Source: an uncultured Lachnospiraceae bacterium
GTDB lineage: Bacteria > Bacillota > Clostridia > Lachnospirales > Lachnospiraceae
DNA length: 64,000 nt
Direction of reading: 5' to 3'
Assembly: GCA_910586125.1 (NCBI GenBank)
Contig: CAJUHP010000008.1
Location: 10,277-74,276, forward strand
Every line of letters begins with the position of its first letter. Position 1 is the first letter of the stretch. Under the pieces are notes generated by a model, which ran no database searches, had not been told where the DNA came from, and saw only the letters and a program-made list of their open reading frames with translations. Shown here piece by piece: positions 44,893-54,140 of this stretch. Both the position numbers and the translations under genes were made by a program.

Positions 44893-46557
44893 ATGAATGG
44901 GATTATGAGAAGGAAAAAAGAAGCGATACGCGAAAAAAAAGATCAAAAATTTTGGTTTCTGGCATCCTGTCTGGCTTTTAGCGTGATTTGTGTACTCGCG
45001 GCTATCTTTCGGGGAACGCTGCACACGTTTCATTCCGATGACGCCATAGCGGTGCTGCTGGCCAGAGAACAATTGCATAGCGGCTGGCTGATTCCGCCGG
45101 ACTGGTCTTATGCCTATGAATATTGGATACTCAGCCTGAATCTTCTGGTTCTTCCGTTTCTGAAACTGACTGGTCAGATGCTTCTCAGCCGGCAGCTTGC
45201 TGTGATGGTACAGTTTTTTCTGCTGCAAATCGTTTTTTACCGCTTTTTAAAACGGCTGGTCAGCCGCAACGGGGCGCTTCTTGGATGCATTTTTTTGACG
45301 GCACCCCTTTCTTTTATTCAGATGGAACATTTTTATTTCCAGGCAACCTACGCTACGACGATACTCTGGAGTTTTGTGATTTTGCTGCTTTTGTTTGCAT
45401 TCCTGGAACGAAAGACGCTAAAAAGCGAGCTGCCGTGCGCGATCGCTCTGGGCGCTTTGATTATTGCTCTGGGCTGCGGCGGGACGCGGACGCTTGGGAC
45501 GGTCCTGCTGCCGGCGGCAGCAGGTATGGGGATCGTGGTTCTGATGGAATGCGATTACAGGATACCGGCTCTTTTACAGAAACGGAGGCTTCTTGTCAAG
45601 GCCGGCTTTGTGGGGCTGGCTATGGTTCTGGGAATTCTGGCGGGGAACCGGCTTCTGGCATTGGGGCAGACGCAGGGAAGCCAGGCTATGGTGATTTGCA
45701 AAACATCGGATTTCTTTTCCAACTTTGCGGCGTTTTTTACCTCTTTTCTGCAGGTTTACGGCTGTTTTGAAGCGGAGACGCTGATGAGTGCCACAGGGAT
45801 TCTGGGCGTGCTGAAACTGCTGCTTGCCGTATTCTGCGGAATGGTTGTTCCTGTGAGTCTGCTTGCCGTGTTCGGAAAACTTACAAAAGCGCAGAAATTT
45901 TATGTCGGATATTCGGTCTGCGTATTCTTGGTGATCTTTTATATGATGGTGTTCTGCGAGCTGAAAAATGCGTACTATTTCCTGCCTGTCTATGTCAATA
46001 ATGTGGTCCTGACCTGCATGTTTATCGAATATTTTCGAGAGCCGGCTGCGAAGACATTTCAAAAGATACTGGATTTAGCCGTTCCTGGTTTTCTGATTCC
46101 GCTGGCTCTTTTGTCCTGTGTGGTTTATGGAAAATATAATTATGCCAGCGTTGAGAGATGGGCCGGATTTGACACGGTGGATCTGGGACTGATGGAATTT
46201 CTGAAACAGGAAGGACTGGAATTTGGATATTCCGATTTTTTTAATGCCCAGTGTTATACGGTGGCTTCAAACGGCGCGGTGGAGATTGTCAGCGTCAATG
46301 AAGAGTACGGCTGGAATGAGGAGGAAGAGAGGTTTGTTGCGTATGTGCGTCATCCCAGCCATGCCCGCCAGTGGCTCAGCTCCAAGCGATGGTATCAGGA
46401 GGGGTATCATGACGGCGGCTCTTTTGTGATGACACGGACGGAATTTCTGAATGAGCTCTCCTCTGCGTTTTTGGAAAATGCAGTAAGGACGCTGACTTAC
46501 GGAAAATATACGATTCTTGTGTACGAAGAAAGCATGGCAAATTGCAGGTGGGAATAG
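44893..46557 (+). CDS. Polytopic membrane protein, GT-C-like glycosyltransferase (putative)
   Basis: The 554-residue protein has a charged N terminus, then about ten hydrophobic segments to about residue 430 and a soluble C-terminal part (from about FDTVDLGLMEFLKQEG). An early FHSDDAIAVLLAREQ segment with paired aspartates follows the first membrane span, the position where GT-C enzymes such as ArnT and GT39 proteins keep catalytic acidic residues. I infer that it transfers a lipid-linked sugar outside the membrane. The family could not be named with certainty. The start may instead be the ATG at 44905. It is the last gene before the promoter of miaB. Confidence 0.65.
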   Translation: MNGIMRRKKEAIREKKDQKFWFLASCLAFSVICVLAAIFRGTLHTFHSDDAIAVLLAREQLHSGWLIPPDWSYAYEYWILSLNLLVLPFLKLTGQMLLSRQLAVMVQFFLLQIVFYRFLKRLVSRNGALLGCIFLTAPLSFIQMEHFYFQATYATTILWSFVILLLLFAFLERKTLKSELPCAIALGALIIALGCGGTRTLGTVLLPAAAGMGIVVLMECDYRIPALLQKRRLLVKAGFVGLAMVLGILAGNRLLALGQTQGSQAMVICKTSDFFSNFAAFFTSFLQVYGCFEAETLMSATGILGVLKLLLAVFCGMVVPVSLLAVFGKLTKAQKFYVGYSVCVFLVIFYMMVFCELKNAYYFLPVYVNNVVLTCMFIEYFREPAAKTFQKILDLAVPGFLIPLALLSCVVYGKYNYASVERWAGFDTVDLGLMEFLKQEGLEFGYSDFFNAQCYTVASNGAVEIVSVNEEYGWNEEEERFVAYVRHPSHARQWLSSKRWYQEGYHDGGSFVMTRTEFLNELSSAFLENAVRTLTYGKYTILVYEESMANCRWE

Positions 46558-46586
46558 GGAAACGGCTGTCGAAAAAATGCGAAATC

Positions 46587-46615
46587 TTGCAATTTTTTCT
46601 TGTCTGTGATATAAT
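46587..46615 (+). promoter_or_regulatory. Sigma-A promoter of miaB
   Basis: TTGCAA at 46587-46592 and TATAAT at 46610-46615 are 17 bases apart, with a TG at 46607-46608 giving an extended -10. It should drive miaB and probably the following lipoprotein, mutS and mutL genes. Confidence 0.8.
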
Positions 46616-46696
46616 CAATATTGTTTTGCATGAAAAGAGATTTTATGAAGAATAACAAATGTAGTATCCTGAAAATAGAAAGTTATAGAACCGAAC

Positions 46697-48148
46697 ATGT
46701 ATAATGAATGGAATTTGGATTCGATTGATTTAACAAAAGAGCCGCCTCAAGAAGAGCCTGCCAGACAATGTTATTTTATGGCAAAATGCCGGGAGTGGGT
46801 TCAGGATTTTGCGCACAGAAACAAACGCATTCCGACCGCCAGCATTCAGACCTTCGGGTGTCAGATGAACGCCAGGGATTCCGAGAAATTGGCGGGTATT
46901 CTGGAACAGATCGGATTTCTTCTGCAGGAGAATGAGAACGCCGATTTTGTATTATATAATACCTGCACGGTCCGGGATAACGCCAATCAGAGAGTATATG
47001 GCCGCCTGGGGTATGTTCACAGTCTGAAAAAACAGAATCCGGCGATGCTGATCGCTCTGTGCGGCTGCATGATGCAGGAGGAGAGCGTGATCGAGAAGCT
47101 GAGACAGAGCTATCGCTTTGTAGATATTGTCTTTGGCACGCACAATATCTACAAGCTGGCTGAACTCCTCCATCTGCGTTTAACCTGCTGCCGCATGGTG
47201 GTGGATATCTGGCCGGAGGGTAAAAACGCGGTGGAGACGCTCCCGGTCGAACGGAAGTATTCTTACAAATCCGGCGTCAATATTATGTATGGCTGTAATA
47301 ATTTCTGCAGCTATTGTATTGTTCCCTATGTACGGGGACGAGAAAAGAGCCGGGAGCCGGAAGAAATTGTAAGCGAGATTGAGGGGCTGGTGAAGGACGG
47401 CGTCATAGAGGTCATGCTTCTGGGACAGAATGTCAATTCTTACGGCAGAAATTTAAAGTCCCCCCTTTCTTTTGCCGAACTTCTGCGCAGGGTGGAGGCG
47501 ATCGAGGGGTTGCAGCGGATTCGTTTTATGACGTCGCACCCGAAAGATCTGTCCGATGAACTGATTCAGGTGATGAAGGAATCAAAGAAAATCTGCCGTC
47601 ATCTGCATCTGCCGCTTCAATCCGGCAGTTCTCGAATTCTAAAAATTATGAACCGCCGCTATGACAAAGAACAGTATCTGGCCTTGGCGAAAAAGATTCG
47701 GGACGAGATTCCGAATCTCTCGCTGACCACAGATATCATTGTCGGTTTTCCCGGCGAGACAGAAGAAGATTTTGAGGAGACGCTGGACGTGGTGCGCCAG
47801 GTGCGCTTTGACGGTGCTTTTACGTTTCTGTATTCCAAGCGAACAGGGACGCCGGCGGCCGCCATGGAAAATCAGATTCCAAAGGAGACGGCCCAGAAGC
47901 GGTTTGACCGACTTCTGGCGCTGGTACAGCAGATTTCCCGCGAGATGGACGGCCGGGATACGGGCCAGGTGATGGAAGCGCTGGTGGAGGGGACGGACAG
48001 TCAGCACGAAGGCATGGTGACGGGCCGTCTGAGCAACAATATCATGGTACATTTCCCTGGATCTGCAGAGTGGATCGGGCGGATTGTACCGGTGAGGCTT
48101 TTGGAGTCCAGAGGTTTTTACTACATGGGAAGAATGGAAGAACAGTGA
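46697..48148 (+). CDS. miaB: tRNA (N6-isopentenyl adenosine-37-C2) methylthiotransferase MiaB
   Basis: The 483-residue protein is a complete MiaB. The N-terminal UPF0004 domain has the three cluster cysteines (TFGCQMNARDSEK, YNTCTVRDNANQR, LCGCMMQEE). The radical SAM domain has CNNFCSYC in YGCNNFCSYCIVPYVRGREKS, and the C terminus holds a TRAM domain (VMEALVEGTDSQHEG). MiaB adds a methylthio group to i6A37 of tRNAs using SAM and two iron-sulfur clusters. The ribosome site before the ATG at 46697 is weak. It leads the mutS-mutL group. Confidence 0.95.
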   Translation: MYNEWNLDSIDLTKEPPQEEPARQCYFMAKCREWVQDFAHRNKRIPTASIQTFGCQMNARDSEKLAGILEQIGFLLQENENADFVLYNTCTVRDNANQRVYGRLGYVHSLKKQNPAMLIALCGCMMQEESVIEKLRQSYRFVDIVFGTHNIYKLAELLHLRLTCCRMVVDIWPEGKNAVETLPVERKYSYKSGVNIMYGCNNFCSYCIVPYVRGREKSREPEEIVSEIEGLVKDGVIEVMLLGQNVNSYGRNLKSPLSFAELLRRVEAIEGLQRIRFMTSHPKDLSDELIQVMKESKKICRHLHLPLQSGSSRILKIMNRRYDKEQYLALAKKIRDEIPNLSLTTDIIVGFPGETEEDFEETLDVVRQVRFDGAFTFLYSKRTGTPAAAMENQIPKETAQKRFDRLLALVQQISREMDGRDTGQVMEALVEGTDSQHEGMVTGRLSNNIMVHFPGSAEWIGRIVPVRLLESRGFYYMGRMEEQ

Positions 48149-48149
48149 G

Positions 48150-49301
48150 ATGACACAGACACAAAAGAGGGCGCAGGAGAAAACAGAAAATCCCGAAAAG
48201 AAAAGCCGGCGGTTTATGACGGCTCTGCAGAAAACAGGTTGGGGCAAAACCGTTCTTTTGGTGATCTGCCTGCTTTTCCTGTGTCTGTCCGCTTGCCTGA
48301 GCGGGTGCCGCCAGGCCGATCCGGACGGAAAGGGAGGGAACCCCGATTCGGCACAGGGGACAGAATCCGGCGAATCGGCGGGAGAAAACCTGTCCGGTGA
48401 AACTGCTTTGGACGAGATACCGCCGGAAACCAATTCCGGCGAAAGCGGACAACTGCCTCCCGCAGCCGATTCCGGTGACGAGAAGGAACTGCCGTCGGAA
48501 ACCAATCTGGAGCCTGGCGACTCCTCCTTAGAGGAACCGGCTTTATCCATCAAGGAGTGGCTTCGGATGGAGGAAGGAGACGAACCGCGAACTGCCTGGA
48601 TCGTCGCTTTTGACGCTCTGAATGTCCGGCGTTTCTGCTATTCACGCGGCACGGTGGTGGGACAGTTTGCCGCCGGCCAGCAGGTTCTTGTGACCGGACC
48701 CGCCCGCTATGGGTTTTATCCGGTTGCGGGGACGGATAAGGAGACAGGAGTCGAGATTCGGGGATACTGCAGTGAGGACTATGTATCCTTTCTGGAATAC
48801 ACGGGTCCGGCGGTTCGTCTGGATATCGGCCGCTATGTGCAGACCGACGAGAGGTGGGGGGAGCTGATGCTGGGAGAATCGCGCTTTAATATTGCGCAGG
48901 CAGGCTGCACGACCACCTGTTTTGCCATGTGTGAATCCTATCTGACCGGAACGGAAATCACCCCGGATCAGATGTGGGCCGAGCTGACCTATTCCAACGA
49001 GGGAAATCTCTATTGGCCAGAAACATATTTTCAGGATTACAGTCCGGATTATCTGATACGGATTTATCAGAAACTGCATCAGGGGATTCCTGTGTTGATT
49101 GGCTCCAGGCAGGGAAGCGGCCAGCACTGGGTGCTTGTGACCGGATACGATCCCGGAGAGAAGGAGATCACTTCCTCGTCTCAACTGAAGTCCTCTGACT
49201 TTATCATCAATGATCCGGCCAGCAAAGGACGTGCAACGTTGGCGGAATTTTTCCGGGATTTACCCCATTTTATTAAGTTTGCCTACTATACGGGGGAGTG
49301 A
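48150..49301 (+). CDS. C39-like peptidase domain lipoprotein
   Basis: The 383-residue protein has a basic N terminus, a hydrophobic segment (about residues 33-47) and two possible lipobox cysteines (LSAC at 49, LSGC at 53). A long Ser/Gly/Glu/Pro-rich linker follows (about 54-140), then an SH3-like region (FDALNVRRFCYSRGTVVG). The C-terminal domain from about 230 is Peptidase_C39_2-like: AGCTTTCFAM with the nucleophile cysteine near 252, GQHWVLVTGYD with histidine near 325 and NDPAS for the acidic residue. It should be a surface-bound cysteine peptidase or amidase. It sits one base after miaB and overlaps the alternative start of mutS. Confidence 0.82.
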   Translation: MTQTQKRAQEKTENPEKKSRRFMTALQKTGWGKTVLLVICLLFLCLSACLSGCRQADPDGKGGNPDSAQGTESGESAGENLSGETALDEIPPETNSGESGQLPPAADSGDEKELPSETNLEPGDSSLEEPALSIKEWLRMEEGDEPRTAWIVAFDALNVRRFCYSRGTVVGQFAAGQQVLVTGPARYGFYPVAGTDKETGVEIRGYCSEDYVSFLEYTGPAVRLDIGRYVQTDERWGELMLGESRFNIAQAGCTTTCFAMCESYLTGTEITPDQMWAELTYSNEGNLYWPETYFQDYSPDYLIRIYQKLHQGIPVLIGSRQGSGQHWVLVTGYDPGEKEITSSSQLKSSDFIINDPASKGRATLAEFFRDLPHFIKFAYYTGE

Positions 49302-49330
49302 CCGCCGTTTACAAAAGAGAGGATATGACA

Positions 49331-51970
49331 GTGGCTATTTCACCGATGATGCAGCACTATCTGGACACCAAAAAACAGAATCCGGACTGCATCCTGTTTT
49401 ACCGGCTGGGTGATTTTTATGAAATGTTTTTTGAGGACGCGCAGATTGTTTCCAGAGAACTGGAATTGACGCTGACCGGAAAGGACTGCGGACTGAAAGA
49501 ACGGGCGCCCATGTGCGGCGTTCCCCATCACGCCGTAGAAAATTATCTCAACCGGCTGGTACAAAAGGGATATAAAGTAGCGATTGCGGAGCAGATGGAG
49601 GATCCCAGACAGGCAAAGGGACTGGTCAAGCGGGAGGTTATCCGCGTTGTGACACCGGGAACCATTCTAAACAGCCAGGCGTTGGATGAGACGAAAAACA
49701 ACTATATTATGTCGGTTGTGATGCTGGAGAAGACGTTCGGCATTGCCGCGGCCGACGTCACGACAGGCGCGTTTCTGGTGACGGAAGTGGATACTTTGCG
49801 GATGCTGCAGGACGAGATTATGAAATTCACGCCGGCAGAGATTCTGTGCAATCATGCGTTTTATATGAGCGGACTGGATTTTGAAGATCTGAAAGCGCGG
49901 ATTCACACGGTTATCTCCACGTTGGATGCCAGGTATTTTCAGGAGGACCGCTGTAACGAATGTCTGTCGGAGCATTTTCATGTACATACCGTGCAGGGAT
50001 TGGGGCTGACCGATTTCGGGACGGGCCTGATCGCGGCCGGCGCTCTGATGCAGTATCTGTCGGAGACGCAGAAAACGTCCCTGTCTCATCTGTCGCAGAT
50101 TCGTACCTATCGCACCGGCGGATTTATGGTGCTGGACACTTCCACCAGGCGGAATCTGGAATTGACTGAGACGCTGCGGGAAAAAAATAAGAGAGGATCG
50201 CTTCTGTGGGTTCTCGATAAAACCTGTACGGCCATGGGGGCCCGTCTGCTGCGCAGTTTTATTGAACAGCCTCTCTTAAATCGGGAAGAAATTTTATCCC
50301 GTTTTGACGCGATTGAATCGTTGAACCGCAGCTATATTACCAGAGAAGAGCTGAGGGAATATTTAAGTCCGATCTATGATCTGGAGCGGCTGATCAGCCG
50401 TATTTCCTACCAGAGCGCCAATCCCAGAGATCTGCTGGCGTTTGGCCGATCCATTCGGATGCTGCCTCATATCAAACATCTTTTGGGGGAGTTTAACGGC
50501 GGCATTCTGAAAAAAATTTATGAGGATCTGGACTGTTTGGAGGATCTGGCGCAGTTGACCGAATCCGCTATCGTGGAGGAGCCGCCGGTCACGGTTCGAG
50601 AAGGCGGGATCATTCAGGACGGCTATCACGAGGAGGTTGACCGGCTGCGTCATGCCAAAACGGACGGGAAAAAATGGCTGGCCGAGCTGGAGGAGAAAGA
50701 GCGGGAAGCGACGGGCATCAAAAACCTTCGCATCAAATATAATAAAGTATTCGGCTACTATCTGGAAGTGACCAATTCGTTTAAAGATCAGGTGCCGGAC
50801 CGTTACATCCGAAAACAGACGCTGACCAACGCGGAACGTTTTATGACGGCTGAGCTGAAGGAACTGGAGGATGTGATTCTGGGCGCGGAGGACAAGCTGT
50901 TTGTGCTGGAATACGATCTGTTCTGTGATGTGCGGGATCGGATCGCCGCCGAGGTGGTGCGGATTCAGAAAAGTGCCGGAGCCGTCGCTTGTCTTGACGT
51001 TCTCCTATCCCTGGCCGTTGACGCTGAACAGAATCAATATGTCCGCCCGCAGATCAATGAGAAAGGTGTCATTGATATCCGGGGCGGCCGCCATCCGGTT
51101 GTAGAAAAAATGATGCGGGATGATCTGTTCATTGCCAACGATACAAGCTTGGATAACGCTCATAACCGGATCAATATCATAACCGGCCCCAATATGGCTG
51201 GAAAATCCACCTATATGCGGCAGGTGGCGCTGATTACTTTGATGGCGCAGATCGGTTCCTTTGTTCCGGCGGACAGCGCCAATATCGGCATCTGCGACCG
51301 GATTTTCACGCGGGTGGGCGCCTCGGATGATCTGGCCAGCGGCCAGAGTACCTTTATGGTGGAAATGACGGAAGTCGCCAATATTCTGCGCAATGCCACC
51401 AAAAACAGTCTGCTGATTTTGGATGAGATCGGCCGCGGTACCAGCACATTCGACGGTCTGAGCATCGCCTGGGCTGTGGTGGAATATATCAGCAATACCA
51501 AGACTCTGGGCGCAAAAACGCTTTTTGCCACGCACTATCATGAATTGACGGAGCTGGAGGGAACGATCCACGGCGTCAATAACTATTGTATTGCGGTCAA
51601 GGAGATGGGCGATGATATCGTATTTTTGCGCAAAATCATCAAGGGGGGCGCGGATCGCAGCTACGGCATACAAGTGGCAAAGCTGGCCGGCGTGCCGGAT
51701 GCGGTGATTGCGCGCGCCAAGGAGCTGGCACAGGAGTTGAGCGATGCCGATATCACGGTACGTTCCCGCGAGATTGCGCAGGCGAAGCAGCCGAAGAAAA
51801 AGGCGGCCAAGCTGGAGGAAATGGAACTGAAACAGATGACGCTGTTTGATACGGTGCAGGAGGACGATATTTTGAAAGAGCTGCAGGAGCTGGATCTTTC
51901 CGCCATGACGCCGATCGACGCGCTGAATACGCTGTACCGGCTGCAGAACACACTGCAGAACCGCTGGTAA
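49331..51970 (+). CDS. mutS: DNA mismatch repair protein MutS
   Basis: The protein recognises mismatches with the FYE motif (RLGDFYEMFFED, near residue 30) and has the ABC-type ATPase at the C terminus (Walker A GPNMAGKST near residue 619, DEIGRGTSTFDG as Walker B/signature). GTG at 49331 is my choice of start: AGAGAGG lies eight bases upstream and the resulting MAISPMMQHY fits the family N terminus. ATG at 49325 and GTG at 49298 are possible but poorly spaced. It gives 879 residues, normal for MutS1. MutL follows after 66 bases that contain a small hairpin (51989-52006). Confidence 0.96.
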   Translation: MAISPMMQHYLDTKKQNPDCILFYRLGDFYEMFFEDAQIVSRELELTLTGKDCGLKERAPMCGVPHHAVENYLNRLVQKGYKVAIAEQMEDPRQAKGLVKREVIRVVTPGTILNSQALDETKNNYIMSVVMLEKTFGIAAADVTTGAFLVTEVDTLRMLQDEIMKFTPAEILCNHAFYMSGLDFEDLKARIHTVISTLDARYFQEDRCNECLSEHFHVHTVQGLGLTDFGTGLIAAGALMQYLSETQKTSLSHLSQIRTYRTGGFMVLDTSTRRNLELTETLREKNKRGSLLWVLDKTCTAMGARLLRSFIEQPLLNREEILSRFDAIESLNRSYITREELREYLSPIYDLERLISRISYQSANPRDLLAFGRSIRMLPHIKHLLGEFNGGILKKIYEDLDCLEDLAQLTESAIVEEPPVTVREGGIIQDGYHEEVDRLRHAKTDGKKWLAELEEKEREATGIKNLRIKYNKVFGYYLEVTNSFKDQVPDRYIRKQTLTNAERFMTAELKELEDVILGAEDKLFVLEYDLFCDVRDRIAAEVVRIQKSAGAVACLDVLLSLAVDAEQNQYVRPQINEKGVIDIRGGRHPVVEKMMRDDLFIANDTSLDNAHNRINIITGPNMAGKSTYMRQVALITLMAQIGSFVPADSANIGICDRIFTRVGASDDLASGQSTFMVEMTEVANILRNATKNSLLILDEIGRGTSTFDGLSIAWAVVEYISNTKTLGAKTLFATHYHELTELEGTIHGVNNYCIAVKEMGDDIVFLRKIIKGGADRSYGIQVAKLAGVPDAVIARAKELAQELSDADITVRSREIAQAKQPKKKAAKLEEMELKQMTLFDTVQEDDILKELQELDLSAMTPIDALNTLYRLQNTLQNRW

Positions 51971-52036
51971 ACCAATCGTGTGATCCGTCTTTAGATCTGT
52001 CTAAAGGCGATGGAAAAGGATAAAGAAAGGTAAAAA

Positions 52037-54118
52037 ATGGGAAAAATATGCGTTCTCAGCCAGGAGACGATCAATCAGATTGCAGCCGGTGAGGTGATTG
52101 AACGCCCTTTTTCTGTGGTAAAAGAGCTGGTGGAAAACGCCCTGGACGCGGGTGCTACGGCGGTAACTGTAGAGATCAAGGAGGGAGGCATTTCCTTTCT
52201 GCGCGTCACGGATAATGGCAGTGGATTTTTGAAGGAGGATATTCCTCTGGCTTTTCTGCGTCATTCTACCAGCAAGATCCGGAGCGTGGAAGATCTGATG
52301 AACGTCGCTTCCCTGGGGTTTCGCGGCGAAGCGCTTTCCAGCGTCGCCGCTGTCTCGCAGGTGGAGCTGATTACCTGCGGAGCGGGACAGGCGGTGGGCT
52401 GCCGCTACCGCATTGAGGGAGGCAAGGAGATTGCCATGGAAGAGGTCGGCGCCCCAGAAGGAACGACTTTGATTGTCCGCAATCTTTTTTTTAATACGCC
52501 GGTACGGCGAAAGTTCCTGAAAACCCAAGCGACAGAGGGTTCCTATATCAGTGAATTGATGGAGCGCATGGCACTGTCTCATCCAGACGTCTCCCTGCGC
52601 CTTCTGATAAACGGGCAGATGAAGCTTCACACGGCAGGAAATCATAATCTGAAGGATATCGTCTATTCTATTTTTGGCCGGGAGATCACTGCCAATCTGA
52701 TTCCGGTCAAAAATCAGAATCCCTTTCTTTCTGTGAACGGGTTTATCGGTAAACCGCTGATTGCCAGAGGAAATCGAAGTTATGAAATCTATTTTATCAA
52801 TGGCCGTTATATAAAGAGTCACATCATACAGAAAGCCATCGAGGACGGTTATAAAAGCTTTCTGATGCAGCACAAATATCCCTTGACTGTGCTGCATTTT
52901 CAGATTGATCCGGAATATCTTGACGTCAATGTCCATCCTACCAAGATGGAACTGCGTTTTCGCGGCGAACAGGAAATCTATGAGTTTCTGGCAAATACGG
53001 TGCGGAATGCTCTGATGGGGAACGAGCTGATCCCCAAGGTGGAATTCGGGAACACAGAAAGAGAAAAGCCTGTTCCGGAGCAAAAAAACAAGACGCAAGA
53101 AACGCAGAAACCAGGCAGTCTTTGGATGCCTCCGGTAAAGCAGAAAGAAATAAACCGGGACTCCCAAAAAGAAAAGGAGTCAGCGATCCAGAAAAAACAC
53201 CCGATTCCGGAACCATTTGAGAAAAACCGACTGCAGGCAGAGGCCAAAAAGCGGGAAGAACAGCGGACAGCCAGAATCTCAGAAGGGGAGATACAACGGG
53301 AAGTTTCCTTTACCAGAGAAATACAGCCAGAAAAAAAGAGGCTAGAAGAGAATAGGCCCGAAGAGAAGAAGCCCGAAGAGAAGAGGACAGGGGAAAAAAC
53401 TCCAGCCGCTTCTCTGCAGTCTGATAGCAAAGATTCTGTGATCCGGGAACGGTCAGATTACCAAGCAAAAATGCCAAGCCAGGCAGACGGTGAATATGTT
53501 CAGCAGACATTGTTTGAGGAGGCGCGCCTGAAACCAGAAAAACGGGCTGAGTTTCGTCTGATCGGACAATTGTTTGAAACCTATTGGCTGATGCAGGTGG
53601 ATAAAGAGTTTCTGATTATTGATCAGCATGCCGCTCATGAAAAAGTACTCTATGAGCGAACCATGAAACGGCTGGAGCGGGAGACGGTTCCGGGACAGCA
53701 GATTGCGCCGCCTTTGGTGCTTTCGCTTTCGCCGCTGGAAATTGAGGCAGTATCAAAAAATATGGCACTGTTTGAACGGATGGGATTTACCATGGAGCCG
53801 TTTGGCGGCCGGGAATACGCGGTATACAGCGTACCGGATCATCTCTACGGCATAGCGGATCAGGAGCTTCTGCTGCAGATGATTGACGAGCTGACTCAGA
53901 ATGCAGGAAAAACGGGCGATATGCTGGCGGAACGAGTGGCCTCCGCATCCTGCAAAGCGGCGGTAAAGGGAAGAAAACGCATGTCTTTTGCGGAAGCGGA
54001 ACACCTTTTAACGGAACTTCTGACGCTGGACAATCCCTATACCTGCCCGCACGGGAGACCGACCATAATCTCTATGAGCCGGTATGAACTGGAGAAAAAA
54101 TTTAAAAGAGTTCTATAA
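52037..54118 (+). CDS. mutL: DNA mismatch repair protein MutL
   Basis: The 693-residue protein has a GHKL ATPase (QIAAGEVIERPFSVVKELVENALDAGA; GFRGEALSS), a transducer domain to about residue 330, a long charged Glu/Lys/Arg/Pro-rich linker (about 336-490) and a C-terminal dimerisation domain. The endonuclease motif is present (DQHAAHEKVLYE near residue 528), as in bacteria without MutH, so MutL should nick the daughter strand. AAAGAAAGG precedes the ATG. The linker is long and low in complexity. Confidence 0.96.
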   Translation: MGKICVLSQETINQIAAGEVIERPFSVVKELVENALDAGATAVTVEIKEGGISFLRVTDNGSGFLKEDIPLAFLRHSTSKIRSVEDLMNVASLGFRGEALSSVAAVSQVELITCGAGQAVGCRYRIEGGKEIAMEEVGAPEGTTLIVRNLFFNTPVRRKFLKTQATEGSYISELMERMALSHPDVSLRLLINGQMKLHTAGNHNLKDIVYSIFGREITANLIPVKNQNPFLSVNGFIGKPLIARGNRSYEIYFINGRYIKSHIIQKAIEDGYKSFLMQHKYPLTVLHFQIDPEYLDVNVHPTKMELRFRGEQEIYEFLANTVRNALMGNELIPKVEFGNTEREKPVPEQKNKTQETQKPGSLWMPPVKQKEINRDSQKEKESAIQKKHPIPEPFEKNRLQAEAKKREEQRTARISEGEIQREVSFTREIQPEKKRLEENRPEEKKPEEKRTGEKTPAASLQSDSKDSVIRERSDYQAKMPSQADGEYVQQTLFEEARLKPEKRAEFRLIGQLFETYWLMQVDKEFLIIDQHAAHEKVLYERTMKRLERETVPGQQIAPPLVLSLSPLEIEAVSKNMALFERMGFTMEPFGGREYAVYSVPDHLYGIADQELLLQMIDELTQNAGKTGDMLAERVASASCKAAVKGRKRMSFAEAEHLLTELLTLDNPYTCPHGRPTIISMSRYELEKKFKRVL

Positions 54119-54140
54119 AAAATCAAACTAGAAATCGAGG

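Noticed and set aside
47639..48553. A 304-codon open frame on the minus strand across miaB and the lipoprotein gene
   Set aside because: It lies antisense to well-conserved coding sequence, reads as low-complexity Ser/Pro/Arg-rich protein and has no domain.
51005..51673. A 222-codon minus-strand open frame inside mutS
   Set aside because: It overlaps the conserved MutS ATPase domain and is a shadow.
51989..52006. Terminator between mutS and mutL
   Set aside because: CTTTAGA/TCTAAAG with a four-base loop is AT-rich, short and lacks a T run.
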